The notes beneath the pieces were generated by a model. It saw nothing but the letters and a program-made list of their open reading frames with translations. It did no database searches and was not told the origin of the DNA. The position numbers were made by a program, and so were the translations under genes. A stretch of DNA of 64,000 nucleotides from Xenorhabdus ishibashii (GTDB lineage Bacteria; Pseudomonadota; Gammaproteobacteria; Enterobacterales; Enterobacteriaceae). The DNA is taken from contig NZ_NJAK01000001.1 in the NCBI RefSeq assembly GCF_002632755.1, positions 186,001 to 250,000 on the forward strand, in the 5' to 3' direction. Below, in pieces: positions 47,739-57,548 of the stretch; position 1 is the first letter of the stretch, and every line of letters starts with the position of its first letter.

Positions 47739-48521
47739 TTATAACTGTGTCAGTTTTTGCAGCATTTGATCAGAGGTCGATACTGCCTTACTGTTGATTT
47801 CATAGGCTCGCTGCACCTGGATCATATTGACCAACTCTTCCGCCACATTGACGTTAGACGTTTCAACATAGCCTTGATAGAGCACACCAGCACCATTGAT
47901 ACCTGGTGCATTTTCTACTGGTACGCCAGAACTGTTGGTTTCCAGATATAAATTTTCACCGATACTTTCCAGCCCACCTTCATTGATAAAAGTGGTTAAT
48001 GTCAGTTGCCCGATCTGCTGGGGTGCATTTTGCCCTTGCACGTTTACGCTGACGATACCATCACGGCCAATATTGAGCTTAGTGGCATTGTCTGGAATGA
48101 TGATGGCAGGCACTACCTGAAAACCACCAGCCGTTACCAACTGGCCGTTCTGATCTTTCTGGAATGAACCATCACGGGTATAACCACTGGTGCCATCAGG
48201 CAACTGGATCTGGAAAAAGCCTTGCCCTTTGATTGCTACATCCTGGCTGCTGTTGGTTTGTGCCAGATTGCCCTGACTGTGCAACCGTTCGGTGGCTACT
48301 GGACGCGCGCCCGTACCGATCTGCAAGCCCGATGGCAGGTTAGTCTGTTCAGACGACATTGCTCCCGGCTGACGTTCGGTTTGATAGAGTAAATCTTCAA
48401 ATACCGCACGCTGGCGCTTGAAACCGTTGGTATTAACGTTTGCCAGATTGTTAGAAATAACATCCATATTGGTTTGCTGAGCATCCAGCCCAGTCTTGGC
48501 AATCCATAAAGATCGGATCAT
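47739..48521 (-). CDS. flgG: Flagellar distal rod protein FlgG
   Basis: Builds the distal rod. The product (260 aa, same as E. coli) begins [40 protein letters not shown] rod signature, includes [20 protein letters not shown], and ends with the canonical [21 protein letters not shown] block. It follows flgF after 16 bases in the flgBCDEFGHIJ order. Confidence 0.96.
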   Translation of the reverse strand: MIRSLWIAKTGLDAQQTNMDVISNNLANVNTNGFKRQRAVFEDLLYQTERQPGAMSSEQTNLPSGLQIGTGARPVATERLHSQGNLAQTNSSQDVAIKGQGFFQIQLPDGTSGYTRDGSFQKDQNGQLVTAGGFQVVPAIIIPDNATKLNIGRDGIVSVNVQGQNAPQQIGQLTLTTFINEGGLESIGENLYLETNSSGVPVENAPGINGAGVLYQGYVETSNVNVAEELVNMIQVQRAYEINSKAVSTSDQMLQKLTQL

Positions 48522-48537
48522 AAATTTATCTCCCCGA

Positions 48538-49293
48538 TTAGCTCATAGCGAGAATTTGGTTAGCCCGCTGGGCATTTTCATCGGAACTGTGTATGACTTT
48601 CATCTGCATCTCAAAACGACGCGCGTTGGCTATCATGTTCACCATGCTTTCCACTGGATTAACATTACTGCCTTCCAGAACACCGGGCATGATTTTCACT
48701 TCTGTGCTGGCCGCCAATTCATTACCCTGCTGTTCCCGTGCCTGTGGCGTTAAATGGAACAGGCCATCATCGCCGCGAACCAGTTGGTTGCCTTCCGGTT
48801 TGACCATTTTCAGTTTGCCAATCTGGCCCAATAAAGTAGGTGGATCGCTGGCAATCAAGGCAGAAATGGCACCATCTGTCGCAATAGTCAGTTCTGCATT
48901 CGGCGGAACATCAATCGTCCCGTTTTCGCCCATCAACTGGCGCCCCTGCACCATCAGTTGCCCTTCGGGTGAAATTTGGATGCTGCCGTTACGGGTATAG
49001 GCTTCTGTCCCGTCTTCTAGCTGGACAGCCAGATAGCCACCTTGTCCGACTGCCACATCTAACGAACGGGAGGTATAATTCATGGGTCCCTGACGGCTAT
49101 CCACGCCAGGGGTGGAGGCAACGACCAGCGAGCGTGTTGGCAAGGTTTCACCTTCAATCGGCACGGCACGCAGTGCCGCAAGCTGAGCTTTAAAGCCTGG
49201 TGTTGACGCATTGGCCAAATTATTGGCAGTGACAGCCTGATGCTCCAGCGTTTGGCGTGCAGCCCCCATAGCGGTATAAATGACATGATCCAT
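48538..49293 (-). CDS. flgF: Flagellar proximal rod protein FlgF
   Basis: Proximal rod subunit. The product (251 aa, E. coli 251) has the N-terminal [35 protein letters not shown] pattern, [19 protein letters not shown] in the middle, and a C-terminal helix with [27 protein letters not shown]. Located between flgE (21 bases upstream) and flgG. Confidence 0.96.
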   Translation of the reverse strand: MDHVIYTAMGAARQTLEHQAVTANNLANASTPGFKAQLAALRAVPIEGETLPTRSLVVASTPGVDSRQGPMNYTSRSLDVAVGQGGYLAVQLEDGTEAYTRNGSIQISPEGQLMVQGRQLMGENGTIDVPPNAELTIATDGAISALIASDPPTLLGQIGKLKMVKPEGNQLVRGDDGLFHLTPQAREQQGNELAASTEVKIMPGVLEGSNVNPVESMVNMIANARRFEMQMKVIHSSDENAQRANQILAMS

Positions 49294-49314
49294 AAAGCTA
49301 TCCGCCTGAGCTTA

Positions 49315-50511
49315 TTAACGCATGCTGACCAGTGTTTGCAGAATTTGATCCTGCGTCTTGATGGTTTGGGCGTTAGATTGGTAGTTACGCTGGGCGACGA
49401 TCATATTGACCAGCTCCTGGCTCATATCTACGTTTGAGGCTTCCAGCGCACCGCTGATCAGCTTACCGAAGTTACCTGAGCCTGCAAGTCCCACAACCGG
49501 ACTACCTGATGCTCCGGATTCTGCCCAAATATTATCGCCCTGTGCAGCCAGACCTTCAGGGTTGGCAAAGTTTGCCAGTACCACCTGACCCAATACCTGA
49601 TTTTGATCGTTGGAATAAGTACCGTAGATTTTACCGTCATTATCTACACGGTACTTGGTGAAATAACCTGCGGCATAACCATTCTGCTTTGGGTTATTGC
49701 TGGAACTTTGTGCAAGGCTCTGCTGCTTACTTCCATTTAAATCGATGGTGATTTTCGCTTCAGCATAACCATTCCGTGCAGGCATTATAAATGTGAATGG
49801 ATCAATCGCGGTCATTTGGCCACTTGTAGTGAATGACAAATCACCCAATTCTTTAGCTTCAGAATCTGTTACAGAAGTATCCTGGGCATGAACTTTCCAT
49901 TTATTATTTTCTGTTTTAACAAAAAATATGTTGAGATCATGCTGGCTACCCAAGCTATCGAAAATTTGCATGGGTGTACTGAAATTAAACGTATCTTTCT
50001 CGTCTGGTTTTAATTTTTTTGTAATGGCTTTTTCCGTTGAGTTCAGGTTAACTGACAACGAAATTTTGTCCGTTGCTTTCGCATCCATCATTGCCGTTGG
50101 GATCGAAATCGGCCCTACTGCACCACCTTGTTGAATGACGCCGTTCACCGCCGGATAACCCGTCAGTTTCATACCCTGCATATTGAGCAGGTTGCGGTCT
50201 GAATCCAGATTGAACTGACCGTTACGGGAATAGAAAATATTACCGTTGGAATCCTCCATGCGGAAAAAACCGCCTTGTGTGATTGCCATATCCAATTGGC
50301 GGTTAGTTGTCGTGGTTGAGCCGTCTTTAAAATTCTGAACCATGCCAGAAACCTTAACACCCAAGCCCACTTCTGAGCCGCTGAAAACGTCCGCAAAGGA
50401 AGCAGAGCTGGACTTAAATCCGTATGTTGCCGAGTTTGCGATATTATTACCAATAACGTCTAAGTTGCTCGCTGCGGCATTCAAGCCACTGACCGCTTGT
50501 GAAAAAGACAT
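49315..50511 (-). CDS. flgE: Flagellar hook protein FlgE
   Basis: Polymerises into the hook. The product (398 aa; E. coli 402) has the N-terminal MSFSQAVSGLNAAASNLDVIGNNIANSATYGFKS, the SRNGQFNLDSDRNLLNMQG block, a folded middle, and the C-terminal ELVNMIVAQRNYQSNAQTIKTQDQILQTL. Its length is set by FliK and its assembly by the cap FlgD, which is encoded 15 bases upstream. Confidence 0.96.
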   Translation of the reverse strand: MSFSQAVSGLNAAASNLDVIGNNIANSATYGFKSSSASFADVFSGSEVGLGVKVSGMVQNFKDGSTTTTNRQLDMAITQGGFFRMEDSNGNIFYSRNGQFNLDSDRNLLNMQGMKLTGYPAVNGVIQQGGAVGPISIPTAMMDAKATDKISLSVNLNSTEKAITKKLKPDEKDTFNFSTPMQIFDSLGSQHDLNIFFVKTENNKWKVHAQDTSVTDSEAKELGDLSFTTSGQMTAIDPFTFIMPARNGYAEAKITIDLNGSKQQSLAQSSSNNPKQNGYAAGYFTKYRVDNDGKIYGTYSNDQNQVLGQVVLANFANPEGLAAQGDNIWAESGASGSPVVGLAGSGNFGKLISGALEASNVDMSQELVNMIVAQRNYQSNAQTIKTQDQILQTLVSMR

Positions 50512-50526
50512 ATGTCCTCCGTTTAA

Positions 50527-51246
50527 CTAAAGAATCTGACGAACTTCGCCCATGCTTACCGTACCCACCAGCCCTAAATCCAATTTAGTGCTATTCTCCT
50601 GCCGCACAACGCCTTGAACCTTGGCATGTCTCAGGGAATTGACCATCAACGTTTGATCTTGTTGGCTTGCGTAAACGCTGAAGTTATAAGCGCCTTGTTC
50701 CACTGCATTGCCGTCTGCGTCTTTGCCATCCCATCTGAAGCTATGTAAACCAGCATTCAAATATTCAGATGAATTAGGATCTAATTTATTGAATTCCATC
50801 TCCCGAACGACTGCGCCACTTTTATCCCTGATAGTCACTTTGACGATATCGGCAGGTCGGTTCAGTTCATAGCCCAACGGTGATGCGTCGATGTTCTTCT
50901 CCCCGTTGAAACCAACCAAAACCTCATTGCCAGGAACCATGACACCTCGACCAATCACTGCCACCGTTTGCATCGCATGATTACTGTCCATTTGTCCGAC
51001 AATGGAACCCAGCGTCTTATTGAGTTTTTCAATCCCCTCAACCGTACTGATCTGCGCAATCTGTGAAGTCAATTCACTGTTTTGCATTGGGTTGGTTGGA
51101 TCTTGGTTTTTAAGCTGAGCAACCAATATATTCAAGAAGCTATCTTTAATATCACCACTATTTTGCGGTTTTTGGTTGGTCAATTTAGCGAGTTCACCGA
51201 CTGCCGAATTATCCAATGATTCATTAATTGAAGAGGTAATTCCCAT
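50527..51246 (-). CDS. flgD: Hook assembly cap protein FlgD
   Basis: Temporary cap that directs hook growth. The product (239 aa; E. coli 231) has the N-terminal SFLNILVAQLKNQDPTNPMQNSELTSQIAQISTVEGIEKLN region that defines the family, followed by Ig-like and tudor-like folds with SFRWDGKDADGNAVEQGAYNF. It lies 13 bases after flgC. Confidence 0.95.
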   Translation of the reverse strand: MGITSSINESLDNSAVGELAKLTNQKPQNSGDIKDSFLNILVAQLKNQDPTNPMQNSELTSQIAQISTVEGIEKLNKTLGSIVGQMDSNHAMQTVAVIGRGVMVPGNEVLVGFNGEKNIDASPLGYELNRPADIVKVTIRDKSGAVVREMEFNKLDPNSSEYLNAGLHSFRWDGKDADGNAVEQGAYNFSVYASQQDQTLMVNSLRHAKVQGVVRQENSTKLDLGLVGTVSMGEVRQIL

Positions 51247-51259
51247 AACGATATTCCTG

Positions 51260-51664
51260 TTACTGGCCCAATGTCAGGGTTTTCAACATGATGGATTTGG
51301 TGGTATTAAGCACTTCAACGTTCGCCTGATAACTGCGGGAAGCTGAGATGGTATTGACCATTTCCCCAACCACATCCACATTCGGCATACGGACATAACC
51401 TTTTTCATCGGCTAGCGGGTGGCCTGGCTGATATTCAAGGCGGAAAGGTGAAGGATCATCCACCACTTCACTAACGCGAACGCCGCCCACCTCTTGGCCT
51501 GCTGGAGCGGCGACACGAAAGACCACTTGTTTGGCACGGTATGGTTCGCCATCCGGCCCAACAACGCTGTCGGCATTCGCCATATTGCTGGCGCTGACAT
51601 TCAGTCGCTGGGACTGGGCAGAAAGCGCCGAGCTGGCAATATCAAAAATACTGAGTAGAGACAT
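51260..51664 (-). CDS. flgC: Flagellar proximal rod protein FlgC
   Basis: Proximal rod subunit. The product (134 aa, same as E. coli) has the start [43 protein letters not shown] and the near-invariant [36 protein letters not shown] region. I chose ATG 51664 because AAGGA then sits 8 bases upstream; an ATG two codons earlier is too close to the ribosome binding site. Confidence 0.96.
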   Translation of the reverse strand: MSLLSIFDIASSALSAQSQRLNVSASNMANADSVVGPDGEPYRAKQVVFRVAAPAGQEVGGVRVSEVVDDPSPFRLEYQPGHPLADEKGYVRMPNVDVVGEMVNTISASRSYQANVEVLNTTKSIMLKTLTLGQ

Positions 51665-51669
51665 TCCCA

Positions 51670-52086
51670 TTATCCTTGTGACTGTAGAACTGACATCATG
51701 CTTTTGATTTGTGCATTGGTCATAGTGAGTTCAGCCTGATATTTCAAGCTATTATCTGCAAAATTGCTGCGTTCTATATCCATGTCAACGGTATTTCCAT
51801 CCATAGCTGTCTGGTATGGCACCCGATACAGCAGATCCATCTCCAGACGTTTTTGAGGTTGTACGGGAATATGTCGATCGGAAGTCAGAGTTAGCCCAAT
51901 TCCATTCCCCGTTACACGACCATGTGCCATGACTTTTTTCAGTTGGGCAGCAAAATCGATATCACGCGCCTGATAGCCAGGGGTATCCGCATTGGCAATG
52001 TTGGCAGACAAAATTTCCTGCCGCTGGTTGCGGAGTGCCAGCGCTTCTTGTCGAAATTGAAAGGCGGCGTCTAATTTATCGAGCAT
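51670..52086 (-). CDS. flgB: Flagellar proximal rod protein FlgB
   Basis: Proximal rod subunit and first gene of the flgB-J operon. The product (138 aa, as in E. coli) has [49 protein letters not shown] rod signature and the C-terminal helix [28 protein letters not shown] precedes ATG 52086; the longer open frame upstream is the promoter region shared with flgA. Confidence 0.96.
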   Translation of the reverse strand: MLDKLDAAFQFRQEALALRNQRQEILSANIANADTPGYQARDIDFAAQLKKVMAHGRVTGNGIGLTLTSDRHIPVQPQKRLEMDLLYRVPYQTAMDGNTVDMDIERSNFADNSLKYQAELTMTNAQIKSMMSVLQSQG

Positions 52087-52295
52087 ATTCCTCCCTCGGA
52101 TTTGTTCTGTCGGGGAGAATCCCCAAACCGCTAACAGAATAAACGGAGAAAAAAAAGGTAATTCGAAGAATAGAAACAAATTGAATTGCTATTTATCCCA
52201 TTAACGAATAATCAATCGAGTTACACTACTAACACCCAACCGGTGCTGAATATTTTTTGCAATCATGGTTCGCTAACAGGATTTAAGGTGGTGAA

Positions 52296-52973
52296 ATGCC
52301 TGCATTAAAGCTTATCGGGCTCCTTGCCTTTTTCCTTAATCTATTTTTTGTTTTCGGTAGTGCTTTAGCTTGGGGAAACAACATACCGCAGTTAATGGAT
52401 GATTATTTCAGGCAGATCCATCACGCATCGAATCATAAAGTCTCAGTGGAGATCAAAACACCTGAGCAACAATGGCCAATTTGTGAACTCCCTGAAATAC
52501 AACCATTACTTGGCAATAAAAATTGGGGTAATCTTTCCGTCCCTGTAACTTGTGGTCAGCAACGCCGTTTTATTCAGGTTTATGTCAATGTCATCGGCCC
52601 TTATTTGGTTTCTAAACGAGCAATTAACCGTAACATAGTCCTGACAGAAAAAGATTTTCAGGTAAAAACGGGATCTTTAGATAAGCTGCCAAACGACATA
52701 ATCCGTAACAGAAAAGCCATACAAAATGGTATTGCGCTGCGCAATATACCTGCCGGACAATTCATTACACGTAATATGATCCGACGTCCCTGGGCAATTA
52801 AAGCTGGGCAAAATGTGGTTGTCACCGTAGATGGACACCATTTTCAGGTGCGTTACGAAGGAAAAGCGATTAACAATGCCGCGAGTTTTGATAATATCCG
52901 TATCCGCCTGAACTCCGGACAGGTTATTACTGGTGAAGCACAAGAAAATGGCAGTGTAAAAATGATGTTATAA
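52296..52973 (+). CDS. flgA: P-ring assembly chaperone FlgA
   Basis: Periplasmic chaperone for P-ring assembly. The product (225 aa; E. coli 219) has a Sec signal peptide (about 1-25, ending SALAW), then the SAF-like domain with VPVTCGQQRRFIQVYVNV, the conserved Cys pair and the C-terminal WAIKAGQNVVVTVDG and SGQVITGEAQENGSV. It is divergent from flgB, and the roughly 210 bases between them must hold both class 2 promoters. A sigma-28 promoter for flgM starts right after its stop. Confidence 0.93.
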   Translation: MPALKLIGLLAFFLNLFFVFGSALAWGNNIPQLMDDYFRQIHHASNHKVSVEIKTPEQQWPICELPEIQPLLGNKNWGNLSVPVTCGQQRRFIQVYVNVIGPYLVSKRAINRNIVLTEKDFQVKTGSLDKLPNDIIRNRKAIQNGIALRNIPAGQFITRNMIRRPWAIKAGQNVVVTVDGHHFQVRYEGKAINNAASFDNIRIRLNSGQVITGEAQENGSVKMML

Positions 52974-52978
52974 ATGGC

Positions 52979-53005
52979 TAAAGTTTTATTTCCTTAAGCC
53001 GATAT
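52979..53005 (+). promoter_or_regulatory. Sigma-28 promoter of flgMN
   Basis: TAAA (52979-52982), 15 bases, GCCGATAT (52998-53005): one base from consensus. It lies 91 bases before the flgM start, so flgM can be made both from the flgA transcript and from this class 3 promoter. Confidence 0.88.
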
Positions 53006-53095
53006 AACCAACAGACCATGATTTACAGGCATGCCAGCGGTATATCGCCTGCTACCTAAGACAAATAAATAATGCCTGATTAAAGGATGACGATT

Positions 53096-53392
53096 ATGAG
53101 TATTGAACGCACTCAACCTCTACTGGCTATGGCTGCTTTACAGCAACGCGCCAATGAAGGTGCTCAGAGCACTCGCAGAATTGTGGCTGTTGCAGAAAAA
53201 AGCGCAGATACACAAGTTAAGCTGAGCGAAGCGCAGAAAAAGCTCGTTCAGCCAAGCAGTCAGGATATTAATATCCAGAAAGTGCAACAATTGAAAGAAG
53301 CCATTGCAAAGGGAACCCTAACGATGGACAGCGGTAAAATTGCTGATGCTCTATTCAGGGAGGCCCTTGAAAACATGGAATATGATAAATAA
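53096..53392 (+). CDS. flgM: Anti-sigma-28 factor FlgM
   Basis: Binds FliA and blocks it until it is exported through the completed hook-basal body. The product (98 aa, E. coli 97) has a disordered N-terminal half rich in Gln, Ala and Ser and the C-terminal sigma-binding region with VQQLKEAIAKGTLTMDSGKIADALFREALENM. ATG 53096 (MSIERTQP) matches E. coli and has AGGA 8 bases upstream; an ATG three codons earlier is less likely. Confidence 0.95.
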   Translation: MSIERTQPLLAMAALQQRANEGAQSTRRIVAVAEKSADTQVKLSEAQKKLVQPSSQDINIQKVQQLKEAIAKGTLTMDSGKIADALFREALENMEYDK

Positions 53393-53416
53393 ACACTAAA
53401 ATCTAAAGAGCCCTAA

Positions 53417-53857
53417 ATGGAAGAACTTCAACTCTTGCTTGAACAGCAAAGCATGCACTTAAATTCGCTTTCGCAAACTATGGCAGAAGAACAGCGCATA
53501 TTGGGCGAAGGCTTTATTGAGGTGAATCATTTACATCGCGTGACGGAACAAAAGACATTTTTACTTTCAGCACTCGATCACGCTGAACGAAAACGCCGGC
53601 AATTAAATGAAACGCTGAAAATAAATGCTCCTTATGCTAACTACGAAAGACTAGCAGTATTATGGAGTCAAATTAGTCAATCTGTTGAACATATCCGTGA
53701 TTTAAATTCACATAACGGATTTTTATTGGAACAACATATTGAGTTGAACGGTCAAACAATCGCTTTTCTGAAAGCTCACCACAGCCCTTCTCTTTATGGT
53801 GCAGACGGCCAAGCCCGTCATCATTCAGCGCTATCAGGCCACAAGATCAGCGTTTGA
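53417..53857 (+). CDS. flgN: Flagellar export chaperone FlgN
   Basis: Chaperone for FlgK and FlgL. The product (146 aa; E. coli 138) is helical, with QLLLEQQSMHLNSLSQTMAEEQRIL near the start and a coiled second half ending in a polar, His-rich tail typical of FlgN. It follows flgM by 24 bases. A hairpin terminator separates it from the convergent fimbrial adhesin gene. Confidence 0.9.
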   Translation: MEELQLLLEQQSMHLNSLSQTMAEEQRILGEGFIEVNHLHRVTEQKTFLLSALDHAERKRRQLNETLKINAPYANYERLAVLWSQISQSVEHIRDLNSHNGFLLEQHIELNGQTIAFLKAHHSPSLYGADGQARHHSALSGHKISV

Positions 53858-53888
53858 ACATTCGATTACTGCTTAAGCAGTAAGCTCT

Positions 53889-53927
53889 ACAGACCTCTTG
53901 GTTTACTGACAATGATAAGGGGTCTGT
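53889..53927. terminator. Terminator between flgN and the fimbrial operon
   Basis: ACAGACCTCTT pairs with AAGGGGTCTGT (11 bp with one G-T pair) across a 17-base loop, with TTCTGTATA following on the plus strand. It lies between two convergent gene ends. Confidence 0.65.
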
Positions 53928-53942
53928 TTCTGTATACCTGCA

Positions 53943-54962
53943 TTATTCATAACTCATGGTGAATGTTGCTGTCGCATTTACTGTTCCCTCCTTAACGTTA
54001 CCATACCGATAATAACGCGCTTTTAAAGGAATATTGACAGGCCCTTCTGTTATAGTTTCGATATATTCAATTTTTTTACCAAGGGGAATAGGAACTGCCT
54101 TTTTACCATCCAAAATCTGAATTCCCACCCCTCTGGCTGTATTAGCATGAGGATTAAGTTTGATAATCCCCTGTTGAGGGGCGTAAGCTCCTTGAGAACC
54201 CGCCTGTAAAAGCATATTAACTTTGATGCGTGCATCACAATTTAAAGGTATATCAAATGCTTTTTCCGCTGCGGTGGAGCCCACTTTAGGTAACTGCATA
54301 CTCGTTATCGGCTCTAATACAACAGGAATTGGATTGTTATCAAAGGCACAAGATCGTGATTCAACGACTATATTCCCTGTGCTGAACTGCCCTATTTCGA
54401 TATATTTACCTGAACCTCGTTCACCAGAATTTCGTAGATTGACCGTCGCGGTTGCCACAGGCTGGGAAGGATATTGACCAGGTCTGACTTGACCTATGCG
54501 GTAAAATAAAAGTGCAATTCCAACACTCATTTTTCCGCCCTGATCTCGCAAAGCAACAGTTTTAAGTACCGTACTATTACTATTTCCTCGAATATACTTT
54601 CTATCACCAGGGTCTCCAGTTAATCCTCTAATTGCATACCCAATGCCACTATTGCCCAAAGGAAAAATTTTTCTGCCATTAATCATTTTTGCCGGCACTC
54701 CATACGCTTTGATACCAAGAACAGCCTCAATTTTGTCCAAAGACTTCCCGTAACAAGCAATCACAGGGCTTGCATCCATTCTCAATCTATCATTCGATTT
54801 TTCCAGTTCTTGATCTACAGGCACATCTACCGGCAGCGATATCTTATATGAATTCAATGTTTGTGAAGGTGCTGTACAAAAAACATCAGTATAAGCATAT
54901 CCCGCACAGGAGGATAAAAATATGGGTATAAATAGTAGCCATGAAGGAATTGATATATTCAC
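53943..54962 (-). CDS. Fimbrial tip adhesin-like protein
   Basis: Last gene of the fimbrial operon, 339 aa. It has a signal peptide (cut near GYA/YTD), an N-terminal lectin-like part, and a C-terminal pilin domain ending in the chaperone-recognised beta strand NATATFTMSYE. Four cysteines (FC, AC, SC, NC) form two likely disulphide pairs, one per domain. The two-domain plan and the place after the usher fit a FimH- or MrkD-type tip adhesin; the receptor cannot be read from the sequence. LSSC in the leader might suggest a lipobox, but its position and the following residues fit a normal signal peptide better. Confidence 0.82.
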   Translation of the reverse strand: MNISIPSWLLFIPIFLSSCAGYAYTDVFCTAPSQTLNSYKISLPVDVPVDQELEKSNDRLRMDASPVIACYGKSLDKIEAVLGIKAYGVPAKMINGRKIFPLGNSGIGYAIRGLTGDPGDRKYIRGNSNSTVLKTVALRDQGGKMSVGIALLFYRIGQVRPGQYPSQPVATATVNLRNSGERGSGKYIEIGQFSTGNIVVESRSCAFDNNPIPVVLEPITSMQLPKVGSTAAEKAFDIPLNCDARIKVNMLLQAGSQGAYAPQQGIIKLNPHANTARGVGIQILDGKKAVPIPLGKKIEYIETITEGPVNIPLKARYYRYGNVKEGTVNATATFTMSYE

Positions 54963-55025
54963 AAGTAATCCCTTATATAAATTATTGTTATGTTGTACTT
55001 CCGAAAACGCTATGATGATTTACTT

Positions 55026-57530
55026 TTATGGATGACAATCAACGTTTGTTGAAATCACCATTGCTTTACTTTTCGGCAAAAGAAAACGCGCTTTACATTG
55101 TTCAAACTGCCCACTTCCCCATTGAACAAAGAGTTCTCCCTGTTCTGGCACACCACCGAAATAAACCTCTCCCCCGTTACCAACGATGCCTTGATTAGCA
55201 GTAAGGGAACGCAATGTATTTTCTTCGTTCAAAGTTGCTATTGCGCCAAAAGGGATAGGGTTACCCTGATAAGTCAAGGTGAACAATACCCTGCGACCGA
55301 TCCGTGTTTGGAAGTCAGCCAAAACCATAGCTCCCTGTGTTGGAATAACCGTCTGGATATTGGAGCCAATCTCCACGCCTTCCCCAAAAGAATCCGGCAA
55401 CAGAGCGATACGATTACGGTGATAAGGGCTGACATAAGGTAATACAGCATAACCGTGTCCATCCGTTTCAACACCGCTATAGCCAGTAACCTTAACGCCG
55501 GTAGCCCCAGACGTTTTGACTAAAACAATCGTCTCCCCCAACGGTTGCGACAAAGTCAAACCATGACGATGAGCAACTACGCCTCCTCTAAGGCCATAAC
55601 TCATCTGCTGTGAATCATCACCGTAGTGATATCCACCGGACAGTACTCCATAACAACCTTTATAGTTAAGGTTGATATCGCTGCTCGTACCCTGACCATC
55701 ATTGCTGTGATTCTGTTGCAGCGAGTAATTTAGTCTACCCAAGCCCGTGCCACTCAATCCAATTGATTGGTTGATATCGCCACGGCGATTATGATTGATG
55801 CTATAAGTTGCCCAGCTATCCGGTAGCCAACGGTCTAGCGGGATCTGTATATTAAACGCTAACTGGTTATCTGCCATTGTGTCCCCTGAACTCCTATTTT
55901 GAGTGTAATTCAGGGTGTAATGGATATTGGCATGATTTACGCTGTACCCGACATTCAAACTGCGGGTAGTATTTCTGCTTTCCCAATCATTCTGCACATA
56001 ACCGGAAAAATAGAGACTGCCATAATCTGACAAACTTTGACTCAGTGTGAACTGAAATTTATGTTTATTTTGATGTGACAGCTCATCATACGCCCCTCTG
56101 GTATTGACGTCCTGAAATTGGTAAAAATGCGGTGAAGGGTAATAATGACTGGTCAGAGACAAATTCGTGCCAGTCTGTTCGAAGTCTTTAGTATATTGCG
56201 CCCGATAGCCCCAACCTCGTTGTTGACCTTGATTGATAATATCAACCTGCGACTGTGTGATATCAAACGCCAGTGATCCCCAGTAACCAAGGCTGTAACC
56301 TATGCCAACTGCATACGCCTGATATTTTGACGATAATAACATTCCGCCATACAAGGTTGTTGCATATGGCAGGCCGTAATAAATTTCGCTCTGCATAAAG
56401 AATGGCTGATCGGCACCTGCAAGCGAATTGCGGTATTCCCCCATTGTAAAGTTGTATTTTAAATTCCCTTCCCTCAACATCACAGGAATTGATGAAAATG
56501 GTTGAACAAAATGGCGTTCACGACCATCGGCTTCTCGGATCACAACATCCAAATTTCCCCCAGAAGAGGTTGGATAAAGATCATCAATGACAAAAGCACC
56601 AGGTGGAACATTAACCTGATAAATGATGTACCCGTTTTGACGAATAGTGATTTGCGCATTACTTTCTGCGATCCCCCGCACAACGGGGGCAAATCCCCGT
56701 TGACTATCCGGCAGCATGTTATCGTCCGACATCAAGGTCATTCCCCGAAAGGCAAATCCGCTAAACAAATCCCCTTGTGTATTGGTTTCACCAACCACGA
56801 GCTGGCTTTTTAGGACATGAATATCACGCTGCAAAGATGTACTTAGATTTTCCCAACGGGATTTATCACGACTATTTTTATTTCTGCCAAAATTTCGATA
56901 ATAGGTAGAATAATTTCGTAAACGCCAGTTTCCCCAATTCAAACCACTACGTAGATTCATATAAAAATTATTCGCACCAGAACTGTTTTTACCCCAAGTG
57001 TTGATCCCATTTAAATCATAACTAGCCCATAACGCTGATTCCCCTTGCTGCCAAAGTGATGAATCAATCGCATCGCCAGCTATCGTTGCCATCGCCGCCT
57101 GAGGAACGGTGATCAGTAGGGTTTGTTGGCTCACTTGGAATGATGTACTGGCATAAGGAATAACATCAGATAAATCAGATAATTGCCCTTCTGGCTCCAA
57201 ATCAGGAAAAGCAGATGTATTGATCCCCCAGTCCATCAATTGTTGAACAGATAAGACAGGTTGCAGTTTCTTTCCTGTACCTATCACAAATTGGATATTC
57301 TGAGTGCCTTTATCCTGATCATTAACACGGATAGCAACTCTGTATGTTCCTGGTGCACTACCCCCTTTTTCTGCAAAATAACTTAAATCAGGCGGTGGAG
57401 CGGAGGGATCATCGATTTCCAACGCATTAAGATCAAAATATTCACTGGCATACCCAATAGCAGGCATTACCAGCATCAACAACAACAACCGGTAAACAGC
57501 AGGAATAATCAAACGCATGACATCAAGCAT
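55026..57530 (-). CDS. Fimbrial outer-membrane usher
   Basis: Outer-membrane usher (834 aa) that assembles chaperone-pilin complexes. It has a signal peptide (to GYAS), the N-terminal chaperone-binding domain starting with EYFDLNALEID, a 24-strand barrel with the plug domain near the middle (FAPVVRGIAESNAQITIRQNGYIIYQ is the family landmark), PPGAFVIDDLYPTSSGGNLDV, and two C-terminal domains. The length is normal. Starts at 57530 or four codons later (MRLIIPAV). It follows the chaperone gene after 18 bases. Confidence 0.94.
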   Translation of the reverse strand: MLDVMRLIIPAVYRLLLLMLVMPAIGYASEYFDLNALEIDDPSAPPPDLSYFAEKGGSAPGTYRVAIRVNDQDKGTQNIQFVIGTGKKLQPVLSVQQLMDWGINTSAFPDLEPEGQLSDLSDVIPYASTSFQVSQQTLLITVPQAAMATIAGDAIDSSLWQQGESALWASYDLNGINTWGKNSSGANNFYMNLRSGLNWGNWRLRNYSTYYRNFGRNKNSRDKSRWENLSTSLQRDIHVLKSQLVVGETNTQGDLFSGFAFRGMTLMSDDNMLPDSQRGFAPVVRGIAESNAQITIRQNGYIIYQVNVPPGAFVIDDLYPTSSGGNLDVVIREADGRERHFVQPFSSIPVMLREGNLKYNFTMGEYRNSLAGADQPFFMQSEIYYGLPYATTLYGGMLLSSKYQAYAVGIGYSLGYWGSLAFDITQSQVDIINQGQQRGWGYRAQYTKDFEQTGTNLSLTSHYYPSPHFYQFQDVNTRGAYDELSHQNKHKFQFTLSQSLSDYGSLYFSGYVQNDWESRNTTRSLNVGYSVNHANIHYTLNYTQNRSSGDTMADNQLAFNIQIPLDRWLPDSWATYSINHNRRGDINQSIGLSGTGLGRLNYSLQQNHSNDGQGTSSDINLNYKGCYGVLSGGYHYGDDSQQMSYGLRGGVVAHRHGLTLSQPLGETIVLVKTSGATGVKVTGYSGVETDGHGYAVLPYVSPYHRNRIALLPDSFGEGVEIGSNIQTVIPTQGAMVLADFQTRIGRRVLFTLTYQGNPIPFGAIATLNEENTLRSLTANQGIVGNGGEVYFGGVPEQGELFVQWGSGQFEQCKARFLLPKSKAMVISTNVDCHP

Positions 57531-57548
57531 CTTCTAACTGATAGGCTA

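Noticed and set aside
54890..54962. Adhesin-like gene considered as a lipoprotein because of LSSC in its leader
   Set aside because: The residues after the Cys still look like signal peptide ending at GYA, and adhesin tips of this family are not lipidated.
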